Position numbers and translations under genes: made by a program | Shown: positions 15,075 through 23,015 of the stretch, one piece after another | Position numbering within the stretch: position 1 is the first letter of the stretch | How the letters are laid out: every line of letters begins with the position of its first letter | NCBI RefSeq assembly: GCF_018332475.1 | Contig: NZ_BOQB01000027.1 | Span: forward strand, 1-45,807 | DNA length: 45,807 nucleotides | Direction: 5' to 3' | Source: Bacillus sanguinis | GTDB taxonomy: Bacteria; Bacillota; Bacilli; Bacillales; Bacillaceae_G | Notes under the pieces: generated by a model | The model's input: the letters and a program-made list of their open reading frames with translations, nothing else | Database searches by the model: none | Told to the model about the DNA's origin: nothing

Positions 15075-16268
15075 ATGATTGAAAACAATTGGAAAACGAA
15101 AATTATATTATTTTTGACCGCTCAAACGATTTCGTTATTCGGTTCATCTCTCGTACAATACGCGATTATATGGTATATCACCTTAACGACATCGTCAGGG
15201 TTAATGTTGACCATTTCAACCGTTTGCGGTTTCTTACCACAAATTGCGATTTCTTTATTTGCGGGTGTTTGGATTGATCGTTATGACCGTAAAAAGATGA
15301 TTATGTTGTCGGATGGGGTTATAGCGATTGCGACGTTAGTTTTAGCAGTTTTATTTTTAACTGGATATAAAAGTATTTGGTTACTTTTTATAGTGCTACT
15401 CATTCGTTCAGCTGGGACAGGGGTACAAACGCCAGCTGTGAATGCGATAATCCCACAAATCGTTCCGAGAGATCATCTTATGAAAGTAAATGGGATGAAT
15501 AGCAGTATTACATCTTTAATTATGTTTCTTTCTCCAGCAGCAAGTGCTGCAATTCTTTCTATTGCTAACATTGAAACGACATTTTTTATTGATGTTATTA
15601 CGGCTATGATTGGAATTAGTATTATGTTTATCATTCAAGTGGAGAGACATGTGAGTGCAGAGAGTAAGCAAAAATCTAATCTACAAGGCATAAAAGAAGG
15701 CTTTGCCTATTTAAAAGAAAATGAATTGATTAAAAGGCTACTCGTTTTATTAATTATTGTCATGATTTTAATAAGTCCAGCTGCCTTTTTAACTCCTTTA
15801 ATGGTAACTCGTTCTTTCGGTGCAGAAATGTGGAGACTTACTGCTAGTGAGATGACTTTTAGTGCGGGAGCGGCAGCTGGTGGCATATTGATTGCAACGT
15901 GGGGTGGTTTCCGTAATCGTATGCATACAACAGCGCTAGCTTGTGCGTTGTATGGACTGCTTATGATTGGACTAGGAATTGCTCCGGTATTTATTGTGTA
16001 TTTAGTATTTAATTTTTTAATTGGTATAACAATGCCGTGCTTCAATACACCGGTTACCGTGTTATTGCAGGAAAAAGTAGAACCTTCAATGCATGGAAGA
16101 ATGTTTAGTCTTGTACAAATCGCTAATTCATGCGCGCTTCCTTTAGGAATGATAATATTTGGCCCATTGGCTGATATGTTTCGTGTAGAAATGTTGTTAA
16201 TTTATGCTGGGATGTTCGTATTGTTGTGTGCGATTTATGTTGTAGTAAGTAAGAGATTTGAAGTGTAA
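15075..16268 (+). CDS. Mef-like MFS drug efflux transporter
   Basis: A 12-TM major facilitator of 397 aa. ATG 15075 is chosen: GGGAGGTG lies 8 nt upstream at the end of the ABC-F gene. A GTG at 15066 overlapping the upstream stop is the alternative. It resembles the macrolide exporter MefA throughout: ISLFGSSLVQYAIIWYITLTT, motif A as DRYDRKKMIM, FIRSAGTG-type LLIRSAGTGVQTPAVNAI, and QEKVEPSMHGRMFSL. Tight spacing to the ABC-F gene indicates translational coupling. Pump and ribosome protection together would be induced by the same drug. The substrate is inferred. Confidence 0.85.
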   Translation: MIENNWKTKIILFLTAQTISLFGSSLVQYAIIWYITLTTSSGLMLTISTVCGFLPQIAISLFAGVWIDRYDRKKMIMLSDGVIAIATLVLAVLFLTGYKSIWLLFIVLLIRSAGTGVQTPAVNAIIPQIVPRDHLMKVNGMNSSITSLIMFLSPAASAAILSIANIETTFFIDVITAMIGISIMFIIQVERHVSAESKQKSNLQGIKEGFAYLKENELIKRLLVLLIIVMILISPAAFLTPLMVTRSFGAEMWRLTASEMTFSAGAAAGGILIATWGGFRNRMHTTALACALYGLLMIGLGIAPVFIVYLVFNFLIGITMPCFNTPVTVLLQEKVEPSMHGRMFSLVQIANSCALPLGMIIFGPLADMFRVEMLLIYAGMFVLLCAIYVVVSKRFEV

Positions 16269-16280
16269 ATATTCATGATT

Positions 16281-16327
16281 AAAAAGGTTTGTGAGGCGAT
16301 TTAAGTTGCTTCATAAACCTTTTATTT
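16281..16327 (+). terminator. Terminator of the ABC-F/MFS operon
   Basis: AAAAGGTTTGTGA (16282-16294) pairs with TCATAAACCTTTT (16311-16323) with one G-U, and the loop is 16 nt. Confidence 0.75.
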
Positions 16328-16372
16328 AAATTACAAATCAATAATAATTTATCGAAAAACAATAAAAAAATA

Positions 16373-16401
16373 TTGACTTATATTTTTGTTGAATTTATTA
16401 T
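16373..16401 (+). promoter_or_regulatory. Promoter of the small membrane protein gene
   Basis: TTGACT (16373-16378), a 17-bp spacer and TATTAT (16396-16401), 58 nt before the start codon at 16459. Confidence 0.65.
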
Positions 16402-16458
16402 GATGGTAGTAAAAAGGAATACAAATAAATGAATGATGAAATTAAAGGAGAATATATT

Positions 16459-16665
16459 ATGAAAAATAAATTTTTATTAGCTATCGTACTGCTATCGTTA
16501 GGAGTTACTTGTTTATTAATGCACGGGGCAACTAGTAAAGTAGCGGATAATGGTTTGCTTATAGAACCTTTCTTTTTCCTAGTACCAATAAGTTATTTAT
16601 TGTTCTTTAGTGGTATTGGTGTATTACTATTTGGAGTTATTACTTCGAAGTTGAGAAAACAGTAA
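16459..16665 (+). CDS. Small membrane protein (DUF3955-like)
   Basis: A 68-aa protein with two membrane segments (residues about 5-23 and 42-62) joined by a loop KVADNGLLIEPFFFL. AAAGGAG lies 9 nt before ATG 16459; an upstream in-frame ATG at 16429 lacks one. The loop motif D(N)GLL.EPFFFL.P resembles DUF3955 proteins of unknown function. It is monocistronic with its own promoter. Confidence 0.7.
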   Translation: MKNKFLLAIVLLSLGVTCLLMHGATSKVADNGLLIEPFFFLVPISYLLFFSGIGVLLFGVITSKLRKQ

Positions 16666-16806
16666 TAGACAAAATAGAACTTTAGTCTGTGGGGCCAGTC
16701 TGATAGGTTATTAGCTTACGGCAAATGGAATTTTATGAGCTAAAACACCTACTATGAAATAGAAACATATAATATGGAAGAAAAATAATAAGTGAGCTGA
16801 ATCATA

Positions 16807-17043
16807 ATGAATCATTATTTTTATAGTGGTAGACAAGTGGGAGCAGCTATTACACTGGCAGGGGCACAGGGAACCATTCATGCTGTGAATCAAGTTATTC
16901 AAATGCAGCAACAAGCACAATTTGCAAAAATGATGCAGGGGCAGTACATGCCGTATTCACAGATTCCAATGCAAATTGTACATTATAATGTGTATCCAGC
17001 TACTTTCTTTTCCATACCATATGGGGGGACTTACTTCTTATAA
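16807..17043 (+). CDS. Hypothetical 78-aa Gln/Tyr/Met-rich protein
   Basis: There is no recognised family. Residues 30-55 are rich in Gln and Met (QVIQMQQQAQFAKMMQGQYM), followed by a Tyr/Pro-rich, aromatic tail ending SIPYGGTYFL. There is no signal peptide or clear membrane segment. The composition recalls small spore-coat-associated proteins, but that is only an impression. The ribosome binding site is weak (AAGTGAG). The stop is followed directly by a strong terminator, which supports it being a real gene. Confidence 0.55.
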   Translation: MNHYFYSGRQVGAAITLAGAQGTIHAVNQVIQMQQQAQFAKMMQGQYMPYSQIPMQIVHYNVYPATFFSIPYGGTYFL

Positions 17044-17075
17044 AAAAAGCGACTGATAAGAGTCGCTTTTTTATA
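17042..17075. terminator. Bidirectional terminator
   Basis: AAAAAAAGCGACT and AGTCGCTTTTTT with loop GATAAG. It serves the 78-aa gene on plus and the crcB pair on minus. Confidence 0.88.
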
Positions 17076-17427
17076 TTCCGCCTAGCTGCATTCCAAGAAA
17101 TGCGAAGAGGATACCAATTATGTAAGTAGCGCTTAAGTATAGGAGGAAAGTGCTAATGTTTTTATGATTGAGAAGCTGAACAGATTCTAATTTAAATGTT
17201 GAAAATGTCGTGAAGGCACCCATAAATCCAGTACCTAATAATAATTGCCAACCTGTAGTGACGCCGTTGCCAATTATATATCCGAGTAAAAACGCGCCTG
17301 TTATATTAATGAGAAATGTAGCAATTGGAAAGGAAGTTTTATTTCTTTTTTTAAACCAATTGCTAATTGCAAATCGTGTAATAGCACCGAAGAAACCTCC
17401 AGTTGCTACTAATAAAGCTTCTATCAT
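17071..17427 (-). CDS. crcB: Fluoride exporter CrcB/FluC, subunit 2
   Basis: A fluoride channel subunit of 118 aa with four membrane segments. Family motifs are [13 protein letters not shown] (residues about 10-22), [13 protein letters not shown] and [15 protein letters not shown] with the pore phenylalanines. Its ATG overlaps the stop of the upstream crcB by 4 nt, and AAGGTGATCACTT precedes it. FluC works as an antiparallel dual-topology dimer. Adjacent paralogues like these often form a heterodimer of fixed orientations. Confidence 0.93.
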   Translation of the reverse strand: MIEALLVATGGFFGAITRFAISNWFKKRNKTSFPIATFLINITGAFLLGYIIGNGVTTGWQLLLGTGFMGAFTTFSTFKLESVQLLNHKNISTFLLYLSATYIIGILFAFLGMQLGGI

Positions 17428-17828
17428 AAGTGATCACCTTCCGCAAGGTGTTTCTTAATTAAGAAATCACCTAGTGTATAGCCAAGAGCAGACATAATGA
17501 GACCACCAAGTATGCTGCATGATACATATAAGAAAGCAGTACTCCATTCAGAGTGATTGATTAATTGCACAGTTTCTACACTGAATGTCGAAAACGTCGT
17601 AAAGGAACCGATGAATCCAGTTCCAATGCCTGTAATAATTTCTGAAGGTAAGATATTTCTCCGAGCGACATACGTAGTTAGCCACGCTAATAAGAAGCAG
17701 CCGATTAAGTTAATGAGTAATGTAGCAAGTGGAAATGAATGATGCCATGAAGTATGAATAGTAAGACCTAAATAATAACGAGAGAGGGCTCCTAATATAC
17801 CGGCTATGCCGACAATAATATAAATCAA
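17424..17828 (-). CDS. crcB: Fluoride exporter CrcB/FluC, subunit 1
   Basis: A 134-aa, four-TM FluC subunit. TTG 17828 is chosen: AGAGGTG precedes it by about 6 nt, and the product then begins [21 protein letters not shown] as in the family. The open frame extends to 17858 but would run into the riboswitch terminator. Motifs are [22 protein letters not shown] and [15 protein letters not shown]. It is controlled by the fluoride riboswitch immediately upstream and translationally coupled to the second crcB. Confidence 0.93.
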   Translation of the reverse strand: MIYIIVGIAGILGALSRYYLGLTIHTSWHHSFPLATLLINLIGCFLLAWLTTYVARRNILPSEIITGIGTGFIGSFTTFSTFSVETVQLINHSEWSTAFLYVSCSILGGLIMSALGYTLGDFLIKKHLAEGDHL

Positions 17829-17854
17829 TATTTTCACCTCTTTAAGTAGTTTGC

Positions 17855-17936
17855 TCAAAAAAATAGACTCCTACCAGTAGTTGTACTGGTAGGAGTCATT
17901 AGCTAAGCAGCGGTTAAGGCGAACTCCATCGCCTAT
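17855..17936 (-). promoter_or_regulatory. Fluoride riboswitch (crcB motif) with terminator
   Basis: On the minus strand the aptamer begins GGCGATGGAGTTCGCC (from about 17933), then CCGCTGCTTAGC and TAATGACTCC, matching the crcB RNA layout of P1/P2 stem and pseudoknot. The 3' part overlaps a 14-bp terminator stem GACTCCTACCAGTA/TACTGGTAGGAGTC (17866-17879, 17884-17897) followed by a T-run. Fluoride binding should stabilise the aptamer and let transcription proceed to both crcB genes. Confidence 0.93.
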
Positions 17937-18163
17937 AATTATTACATATAGTGTACTAAAAATCGCATTGAATTTCCAGTGAAGAAGTGGAGTCGTTTTG
18001 TATGTTTGTGATGGTTTAAGATAGGGAATTCCCTCTTATAAACTAAATATAGTGATATAGGGTTTTTGATATGATAAAATGTTTCGTATGTCTGTAATTT
18101 ATTTTTAGTTGACTGAAAATAAAGAAAAGTAAATTTGATAGTTTTAGAAAAGGAGTCGTTTAT

Positions 18164-19222
18164 TTGAAGAAATTATTAAAAATAGTACTTATATGTGTTT
18201 TAGTAGGATTGGGAGTTGTAGGTGGGTTTTTAGCGTATATGACACTTACTAAAGAACAGCCTGCTGATGTTGTAAGTTTAAAGGTGGAAAGTAATCAGGA
18301 GCGTGTATTAACGCCTGACAATGAGTTTAAAGTTACAACATTTAATATTGGTTATGCTGGATTAGATAAGGATCAAGACTTCTTTATGGATGGCGGAAAG
18401 GGTTCTGGTTCTAGTAGTAAAGAGCAGACTGAAGTGAACTTAAAGAATATGCTTTCGTTTTTGCAAAATGAGAATAGTGATTTTACGTTGTTACAAGAAG
18501 TGGATATAAAATCACTTCGATCATTTGATGTAAATGGGCACGAATTTTTGAAAAAAGGATTACCTAATTATGCTTCGTCATTCGGAAAGAACTACGATAC
18601 AAAATGGGTTCCTGTTCCAATAACAAGTCCAATGGGATATGCGGAGGCTGGATTAAGTACATTTTCTAAATATAAAGTTCAAACAGCGGAGAGGTTCCAG
18701 CTTCCTGGAATGGAGCCTTGGCCAAAGCGTTTGTTTGATTTAGATCGAGCGATTGTTGAACATAAAATACCTGTTAATAATGGGAAGTTTGTGAGACTCG
18801 TAAATTTACATTTGTCTGCTTATGATGAAGGCGGGAAAATTAGAAAACAGCAAGTAGAGTATTTAAAAGAATATATGAACAAGCATTATAAAAATGGTGA
18901 TTATGTAATAATGGGCGGAGATTGGAATCAATTACTTTCTAACGTTCAATTAAGTGATCCGAAGTTTGTGAAAGAGCGTCCTGAGTGGTTAGTAGAGTTA
19001 CCGAAGGACTTTACTGATGGTGGCTTTAAGTGGGCTGTAGACCCATCTGTTATGACGGTGAGAGATGATGTGAAGAAGTATGTAGAAGGTGAAAACTTCG
19101 TCACGATTATTGATGGCTTTATCGTTTCACCGAATGTTGAGATTGTAAATGTACAAGGGAAAGATTTAAAGTTTGAAAATAGTGATCATAACCCAGTGAG
19201 TGCGGTATTTAAGCTGAAGTAA
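18164..19222 (+). CDS. Membrane-anchored or secreted EEP-superfamily hydrolase
   Basis: Endonuclease/exonuclease/phosphatase family protein of 352 aa. A TTG start lies 8 nt after AAAGGAG. One N-terminal membrane segment (residues about 4-27) anchors or exports it. The fold motifs are TTFNIGYAG (Asn), LLQEVD (Glu), NLHLSAYD (His), GGDWNQ (Asp/Asn) and SDHNPV (Asp-His). Possible substrates are nucleic acids, sphingomyelin or inositol phosphates, and none can be chosen. The next gene follows after 27 nt, so it may share a transcript with the chemoreceptor. Confidence 0.85.
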   Translation: MKKLLKIVLICVLVGLGVVGGFLAYMTLTKEQPADVVSLKVESNQERVLTPDNEFKVTTFNIGYAGLDKDQDFFMDGGKGSGSSSKEQTEVNLKNMLSFLQNENSDFTLLQEVDIKSLRSFDVNGHEFLKKGLPNYASSFGKNYDTKWVPVPITSPMGYAEAGLSTFSKYKVQTAERFQLPGMEPWPKRLFDLDRAIVEHKIPVNNGKFVRLVNLHLSAYDEGGKIRKQQVEYLKEYMNKHYKNGDYVIMGGDWNQLLSNVQLSDPKFVKERPEWLVELPKDFTDGGFKWAVDPSVMTVRDDVKKYVEGENFVTIIDGFIVSPNVEIVNVQGKDLKFENSDHNPVSAVFKLK

Positions 19223-19249
19223 TTAAGTGCAGAAGGTGGGAATTTATAT

Positions 19250-20752
19250 ATGGAGTGGTTAAAGAAAACTTGTTTTTCTAACCTTGAGAAAGAATCACAG
19301 AAAAATCATTTATTGCTGTTTATTACGATTTGTAGTTTCTTCCTTGGAATAATCGCGATTGGGTATTACGGATATATTTTTACAGAGAGAGCAATAGCTT
19401 TTTGGATTTGTGGTATTTCTGTTGTTGTATTTGGAACGCTGTTTACTTTTATAGAAAGCATGGAAGCGATGTATAAATATATCATGACATTTATGCTGCT
19501 TATTATGTCTTTCATTATGGTACAAGCTTTTAATGAAAGTCCGGCTGTATTTCAAATGGTCTATTTTACATTAGCAGTTTCACTCATTTATTTAAGTGAA
19601 CGGCTCGTTATCATTCTTGGCGGAGTAGCGGTTGTAATCACATTTATTCTTTGTAGTTATTGGCCGGAGCAATTTTTTGCTTATACAGCAGCATCTGAAG
19701 CTGCAAACTTCGCAAGCCTGTTAGCGATTGTAACGATTGCGATGTGGGGTGTAACGAAGATTGGCTCTAATTTGTTGTCTCGTTTAAGTGCTGAAAAGCA
19801 AGAAGTAATGAGGAAAGCTCAGGAGTTAGAAGAAACGCAAAGACTTATTGAAGAAACCGTTGTGAAACTAGATAGTAATTTCAATTATTTAAGACAAAAT
19901 ATGAATACATCGATGGAGTCGATGAGTGAAATTAATTTCGCTTTTGAAGAGGTGGCAGTTGGCACTCAATCACAATCAGAGATGATGCATCGTTCAGTAG
20001 AAGTATTGAATGATATGGAAGGAAATATTGAACAAATTATTTCTCAAGTAAGAACTGCCTCGATTCGTGTTGATGAAAGTTTAGAAATTTCAAAGGGTAG
20101 TGTACATACTTTACGAAATTTTGAGGCAAATATGAGAAGTTTAAATGATGTTGTTTCACAATCAGGAATTATATTTAGAGATTTAATGATACAGTCGAAG
20201 CAAATTAATGAAATTGTAGATGTAATAACGAATATTTCAAGTCAGACGAGTTTGCTAGCTTTAAATGCAAATATTGAAGCGGCAAGAGCAGGTGAGCATG
20301 GAAAAGGATTTGCTATTGTAGCGAATGAAGTATTAAAGCTTGCCGAAGAATCGAATCGTTCTGCGGGGAGAATTCAAAGTATTTTGCAGGAGTTTAGTAA
20401 TCAAGCAAGTAAAGTAGAAGTGCAAGTAGAGAAATCAGAAAGGGTACAAGAAGAATGTAACGAAATGTTAACAAGCGTTTTAACAAACGTAACGGATTTA
20501 GGGAAGTTTATTGATGCAATTAATGATGTAATGAGAGAAATTGTGGGGCATCAAGAAAGTTTCCAAGTTAAAACGACGAATATCGTAAAGGATGTTACAC
20601 ATGCTTCTAACGTAATTCAGCAAACTTCTGCGGCTACGGAAGAAGTGTTAGCAAGTGTGGAAGAAGAAAAACATCGAAATGATATATCAGTGAAGACGTT
20701 ACATGCTGTTAGTGAGCAAGTGAAGTTGCTAGAAAATATTTTAGAAAAGTAA
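19250..20752 (+). CDS. Methyl-accepting chemotaxis protein without an extracellular sensor domain
   Basis: A 500-aa chemoreceptor-like protein. The N-terminal third has about five to six closely spaced membrane helices (residues about 20-170) with no large external loop. Then comes a coiled coil and a cytoplasmic MCP signalling domain with the conserved hairpin tip [20 protein letters not shown] around residues 331-350. There is no HAMP domain between membrane and signalling parts. Such receptors may sense membrane or intracellular cues. Its terminator is at 20764-20791. Confidence 0.9.
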   Translation: MEWLKKTCFSNLEKESQKNHLLLFITICSFFLGIIAIGYYGYIFTERAIAFWICGISVVVFGTLFTFIESMEAMYKYIMTFMLLIMSFIMVQAFNESPAVFQMVYFTLAVSLIYLSERLVIILGGVAVVITFILCSYWPEQFFAYTAASEAANFASLLAIVTIAMWGVTKIGSNLLSRLSAEKQEVMRKAQELEETQRLIEETVVKLDSNFNYLRQNMNTSMESMSEINFAFEEVAVGTQSQSEMMHRSVEVLNDMEGNIEQIISQVRTASIRVDESLEISKGSVHTLRNFEANMRSLNDVVSQSGIIFRDLMIQSKQINEIVDVITNISSQTSLLALNANIEAARAGEHGKGFAIVANEVLKLAEESNRSAGRIQSILQEFSNQASKVEVQVEKSERVQEECNEMLTSVLTNVTDLGKFIDAINDVMREIVGHQESFQVKTTNIVKDVTHASNVIQQTSAATEEVLASVEEEKHRNDISVKTLHAVSEQVKLLENILEK

Positions 20753-20763
20753 TATCGCTTCAA

Positions 20764-20791
20764 AGGGGCACACGATGTGTGCTCTTTTTTT
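20764..20791 (+). terminator. Terminator of the MCP gene
   Basis: GGGGCACAC and GTGTGCTC with loop GAT and T7. Confidence 0.85.
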
Positions 20792-20948
20792 ATTTAAACG
20801 AATACTTAATCGGAATTTAATTGCTTTTCTGCGCGTTTTCTGCCAAGCTTAAGGAGATAAAGTGAGACTAATACCTACTCATTATTAGTTGAACCTCGCG
20901 AATAGCGAGATAAAATACTTCAAAGAAAGAATTATATAGGTGACGCAT

Positions 20949-21344
20949 ATGATCGAAGTTAAGACTTCTGAACTTAGTGATGGAGAATTTAATAGAGGTG
21001 TATTTGCAACTCGTGATATTAAAAAGGGTGAGCTGATTCACTCAGCACCAGTTATCTCTTATCCGAATGAACAGCACGAACACATTGAGAAAACGTTACT
21101 TGCTGACTACGCATTTGAGTATGGGGTAAATCATACGGCATTCCTGTTAGGATACGGTATGTTATTTAATCATGCATATAATCCGAATGCAACGTATGAG
21201 ATTGTCTTTGAGAATCATACGTTTAACTTCTTTGCTTACAAAGATATAAAAGCGGGAGAAGAGATTTTAATCAATTATAATGGTGAAGTTGATGATGACG
21301 AGCTGTTATGGTTTGATAAGGAAAAAGAAGAGAACGAAAAGTAA
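20949..21344 (+). CDS. SET-domain protein (putative lysine methyltransferase)
   Basis: A small cytosolic protein of 131 aa formed almost entirely by a SET domain. ATG 20949 is chosen because TAGGTGA ends 6 nt upstream; a GTG at 20940 is inside that site. Motifs are RGVFATRDIKKGELI (N-terminal SET), GYGMLFNHAYNPNA (the NHS-like AdoMet-binding and pseudoknot motif) and GEEILINYNG (catalytic Tyr). Bacterial SET proteins can methylate lysines in DNA-binding or ribosomal proteins. The target is unknown. A small CTCGC/GCGAG hairpin lies at 20895-20909 in the leader. Confidence 0.85.
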   Translation: MIEVKTSELSDGEFNRGVFATRDIKKGELIHSAPVISYPNEQHEHIEKTLLADYAFEYGVNHTAFLLGYGMLFNHAYNPNATYEIVFENHTFNFFAYKDIKAGEEILINYNGEVDDDELLWFDKEKEENEK

Positions 21345-21360
21345 TTTATAATAAGTGATG

Positions 21361-21398
21361 AAAAGGATGCTTTTACATAGGTAAAAGCATCCTTTTTT
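21361..21398 (+). terminator. Terminator of the SET gene
   Basis: A perfect 16-bp stem (21361-21376 with 21381-21396) around GGATGCTTTTAC, loop ATAG, running into T6. Confidence 0.92.
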
Positions 21399-21579
21399 AG
21401 TAATGAAAATAAAGTAAAGATTACAAAAAAATACCACTTTATTTTCGTGTGATATAGTAAGATACTGAAGGATAGTGTTTTGAAAAAGTAATATATTTTA
21501 CAAATTGTTGTCTTTCTGATGACATGTCAAGTTTAGTAGCTCATTTGGGTTGCTTTATTATGCAATATATATTTTAATA

Positions 21580-21702
21580 TGAGTGGCACCTCTTATAAAT
21601 TAAGAGGTTTATAGGTGTCTCGAATTGATTTTGGGTACACTGTATCCACCACTTTAGGTTCGTTCATGTATGTGGGGATATTATGGGCCCGTATAACGGG
21701 AT
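21580..21702 (+). other. Structured element upstream of murB
   Basis: Between the SET terminator and murB (335 nt without a gene) lies a cluster of pairings: CACCT/AGGTG enclosing CCTCTTA/TAAGAGG (about 21588-21617), GGGTAC/GTATCC (21633-21647), and CCCGT/ACGGG (21688-21700). TGGCACC at 21585 resembles the T-box UGGNACC but no T-box stem I is evident. It may be an uncharacterised leader RNA or a dispersed repeat. Confidence 0.4.
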
Positions 21703-21733
21703 AAAAAGAATATAGAAATAGAGGAATCGTAAA

Positions 21734-22651
21734 ATGAATATGCAAGAGGTTTATGAATATTTAAGTACGGTATTGCCTGAAGGTCATGTGAAACAAGATG
21801 AAATGTTAAAGAATCATACGCATATTAAAGTTGGCGGAAAAGCAGATGTGTTCGTTGCTCCGACAAATTATGATGAAATTCAAGAAGTTATTAAATATGC
21901 TAACGAATATAATATTCCAGTTACGTTTTTAGGAAATGGATCGAATGTCATTATTAAAGACGGTGGAATTCGCGGAATTATAGTAAGTTTAATTCACATT
22001 ACAGGTGTGACTGTAACAGGAACAACGATTGTAGCACAGTGTGGTGCAGCAATTATTGATGTATCACGTATTGCGTTAGATCATAATTTAACGGGTCTTG
22101 AGTTTGCTTGTGGTATTCCAGGTTCAGTTGGCGGAGCATTATATATGAATGCTGGTGCTTACGGCGGTGAAGTATCATTTGTATTAACAGAAGCTGTCGT
22201 AATGACTGGTGATGGAGAGTTACGCACTTTAACGAAAGAAGCATTTGAATTTGGCTATCGTAAGAGTGTATTTGCGAACAACCATTACATTATTCTTGAA
22301 GCGAGATTTGAACTTGAAGAAGGTGTACATGAAGAAATTAAAGCAAAAATGGATGATTTAACGTTTAAACGCGAGTCAAAACAGCCTCTAGAATATCCTT
22401 CATGTGGTAGTGTATTTAAACGTCCACCAAATAACTTTGCTGGTAAATTGATTCAAGAATCAGGACTACAAGGTAAGCGAATTGGCGGAGTGGAAGTTTC
22501 TTTAAAACACGCTGGATTTATGGTGAATGTTGATAACGGAACAGCACAAGATTACATTGATTTAATTCACTTTGTACAAAAGACTGTTGAAGAGAAATTT
22601 GGCGTGAAGTTAGAGCGAGAAGTAAGAATTATTGGAGAAGATAAAGAATAA
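21734..22651 (+). CDS. murB: UDP-N-acetylenolpyruvoylglucosamine reductase
   Basis: The second committed step of peptidoglycan precursor synthesis: NADPH reduction of UDP-GlcNAc-enolpyruvate to UDP-MurNAc. The protein has 305 aa, is FAD-dependent and cytosolic. FAD-domain motifs are [21 protein letters not shown] and [23 protein letters not shown]. The catalytic Arg is in FGYRKSVF, the proton-donor serine region is [11 protein letters not shown], and the C-terminal Glu is in LEREVRIIG. The lack of the Tyr loop makes it the type II form usual in Firmicutes. B. cereus-group genomes commonly carry two murB genes, and which one this is cannot be told. Confidence 0.96.
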   Translation: MNMQEVYEYLSTVLPEGHVKQDEMLKNHTHIKVGGKADVFVAPTNYDEIQEVIKYANEYNIPVTFLGNGSNVIIKDGGIRGIIVSLIHITGVTVTGTTIVAQCGAAIIDVSRIALDHNLTGLEFACGIPGSVGGALYMNAGAYGGEVSFVLTEAVVMTGDGELRTLTKEAFEFGYRKSVFANNHYIILEARFELEEGVHEEIKAKMDDLTFKRESKQPLEYPSCGSVFKRPPNNFAGKLIQESGLQGKRIGGVEVSLKHAGFMVNVDNGTAQDYIDLIHFVQKTVEEKFGVKLEREVRIIGEDKE

Positions 22652-22700
22652 AAAATACGTATGAAAATGCGAATTATTTTAAAATAACATTTGGGTATTG

Positions 22701-22729
22701 TTGACAATTTGTTTTCAATTCAATATAAT
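22701..22729 (+). promoter_or_regulatory. Consensus promoter of tyrS
   Basis: A perfect -35 TTGACA (22701-22706), a 17-bp spacer and a perfect -10 TATAAT (22724-22729). A strong constitutive promoter fits a gene regulated by premature termination in a T-box leader. Confidence 0.9.
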
Positions 22730-22749
22730 GGCTAATAATTTAACAAATA

Positions 22750-22989
22750 ACATACGTTGAAAGAGCCCAGTAGCAGTTTGTCACTGTTAACGAGAGAGCT
22801 AGGGGGTGCTGGAACCTAGCACAAACAAACTTGCGAATTACACTCTGGAGTATCTTAGGTAATGCTAAGCGGATTGGCAATCGATATTATTGCTAAGAGT
22901 GGTATGAGTAGCTATGCTATTTATACAAACTGGGTGGTAACACGGTGAATAATCGTCCCTATGTCATAGACATAGGGACTTTTTGTTTT
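22750..22989 (+). promoter_or_regulatory. T-box leader, tyrosine-specific
   Basis: Stem I spans about 22760-22860, with candidate specifier codon TAC (22839-22841) in the GAATTACAC loop. The T-box sequence GGGTGGTAACACGG (22932-22945) offers TGGT to pair with the uncharged tRNA end ACCA, agreeing with the A discriminator of tRNA-Tyr. The terminator is the 11-bp stem GTCCCTATGTC/GACATAGGGAC (22955-22965, 22969-22979) followed by TTTTTGTTTT. Uncharged tRNA-Tyr would favour read-through. Confidence 0.95.
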
Positions 22990-23015
22990 CAAAAAAATAG
23001 AGGGGATGACAAAAG

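Noticed and set aside
20872-20889. Tiny ORF after AAGGAG upstream of the SET gene
   Set aside because: Only eight codons (GTG start). No support beyond the ribosome binding site.
21585-21591. T-box before murB based on TGGCACC
   Set aside because: There is no stem I, specifier loop or terminator/antiterminator pair. The true T-box in the window is before tyrS.
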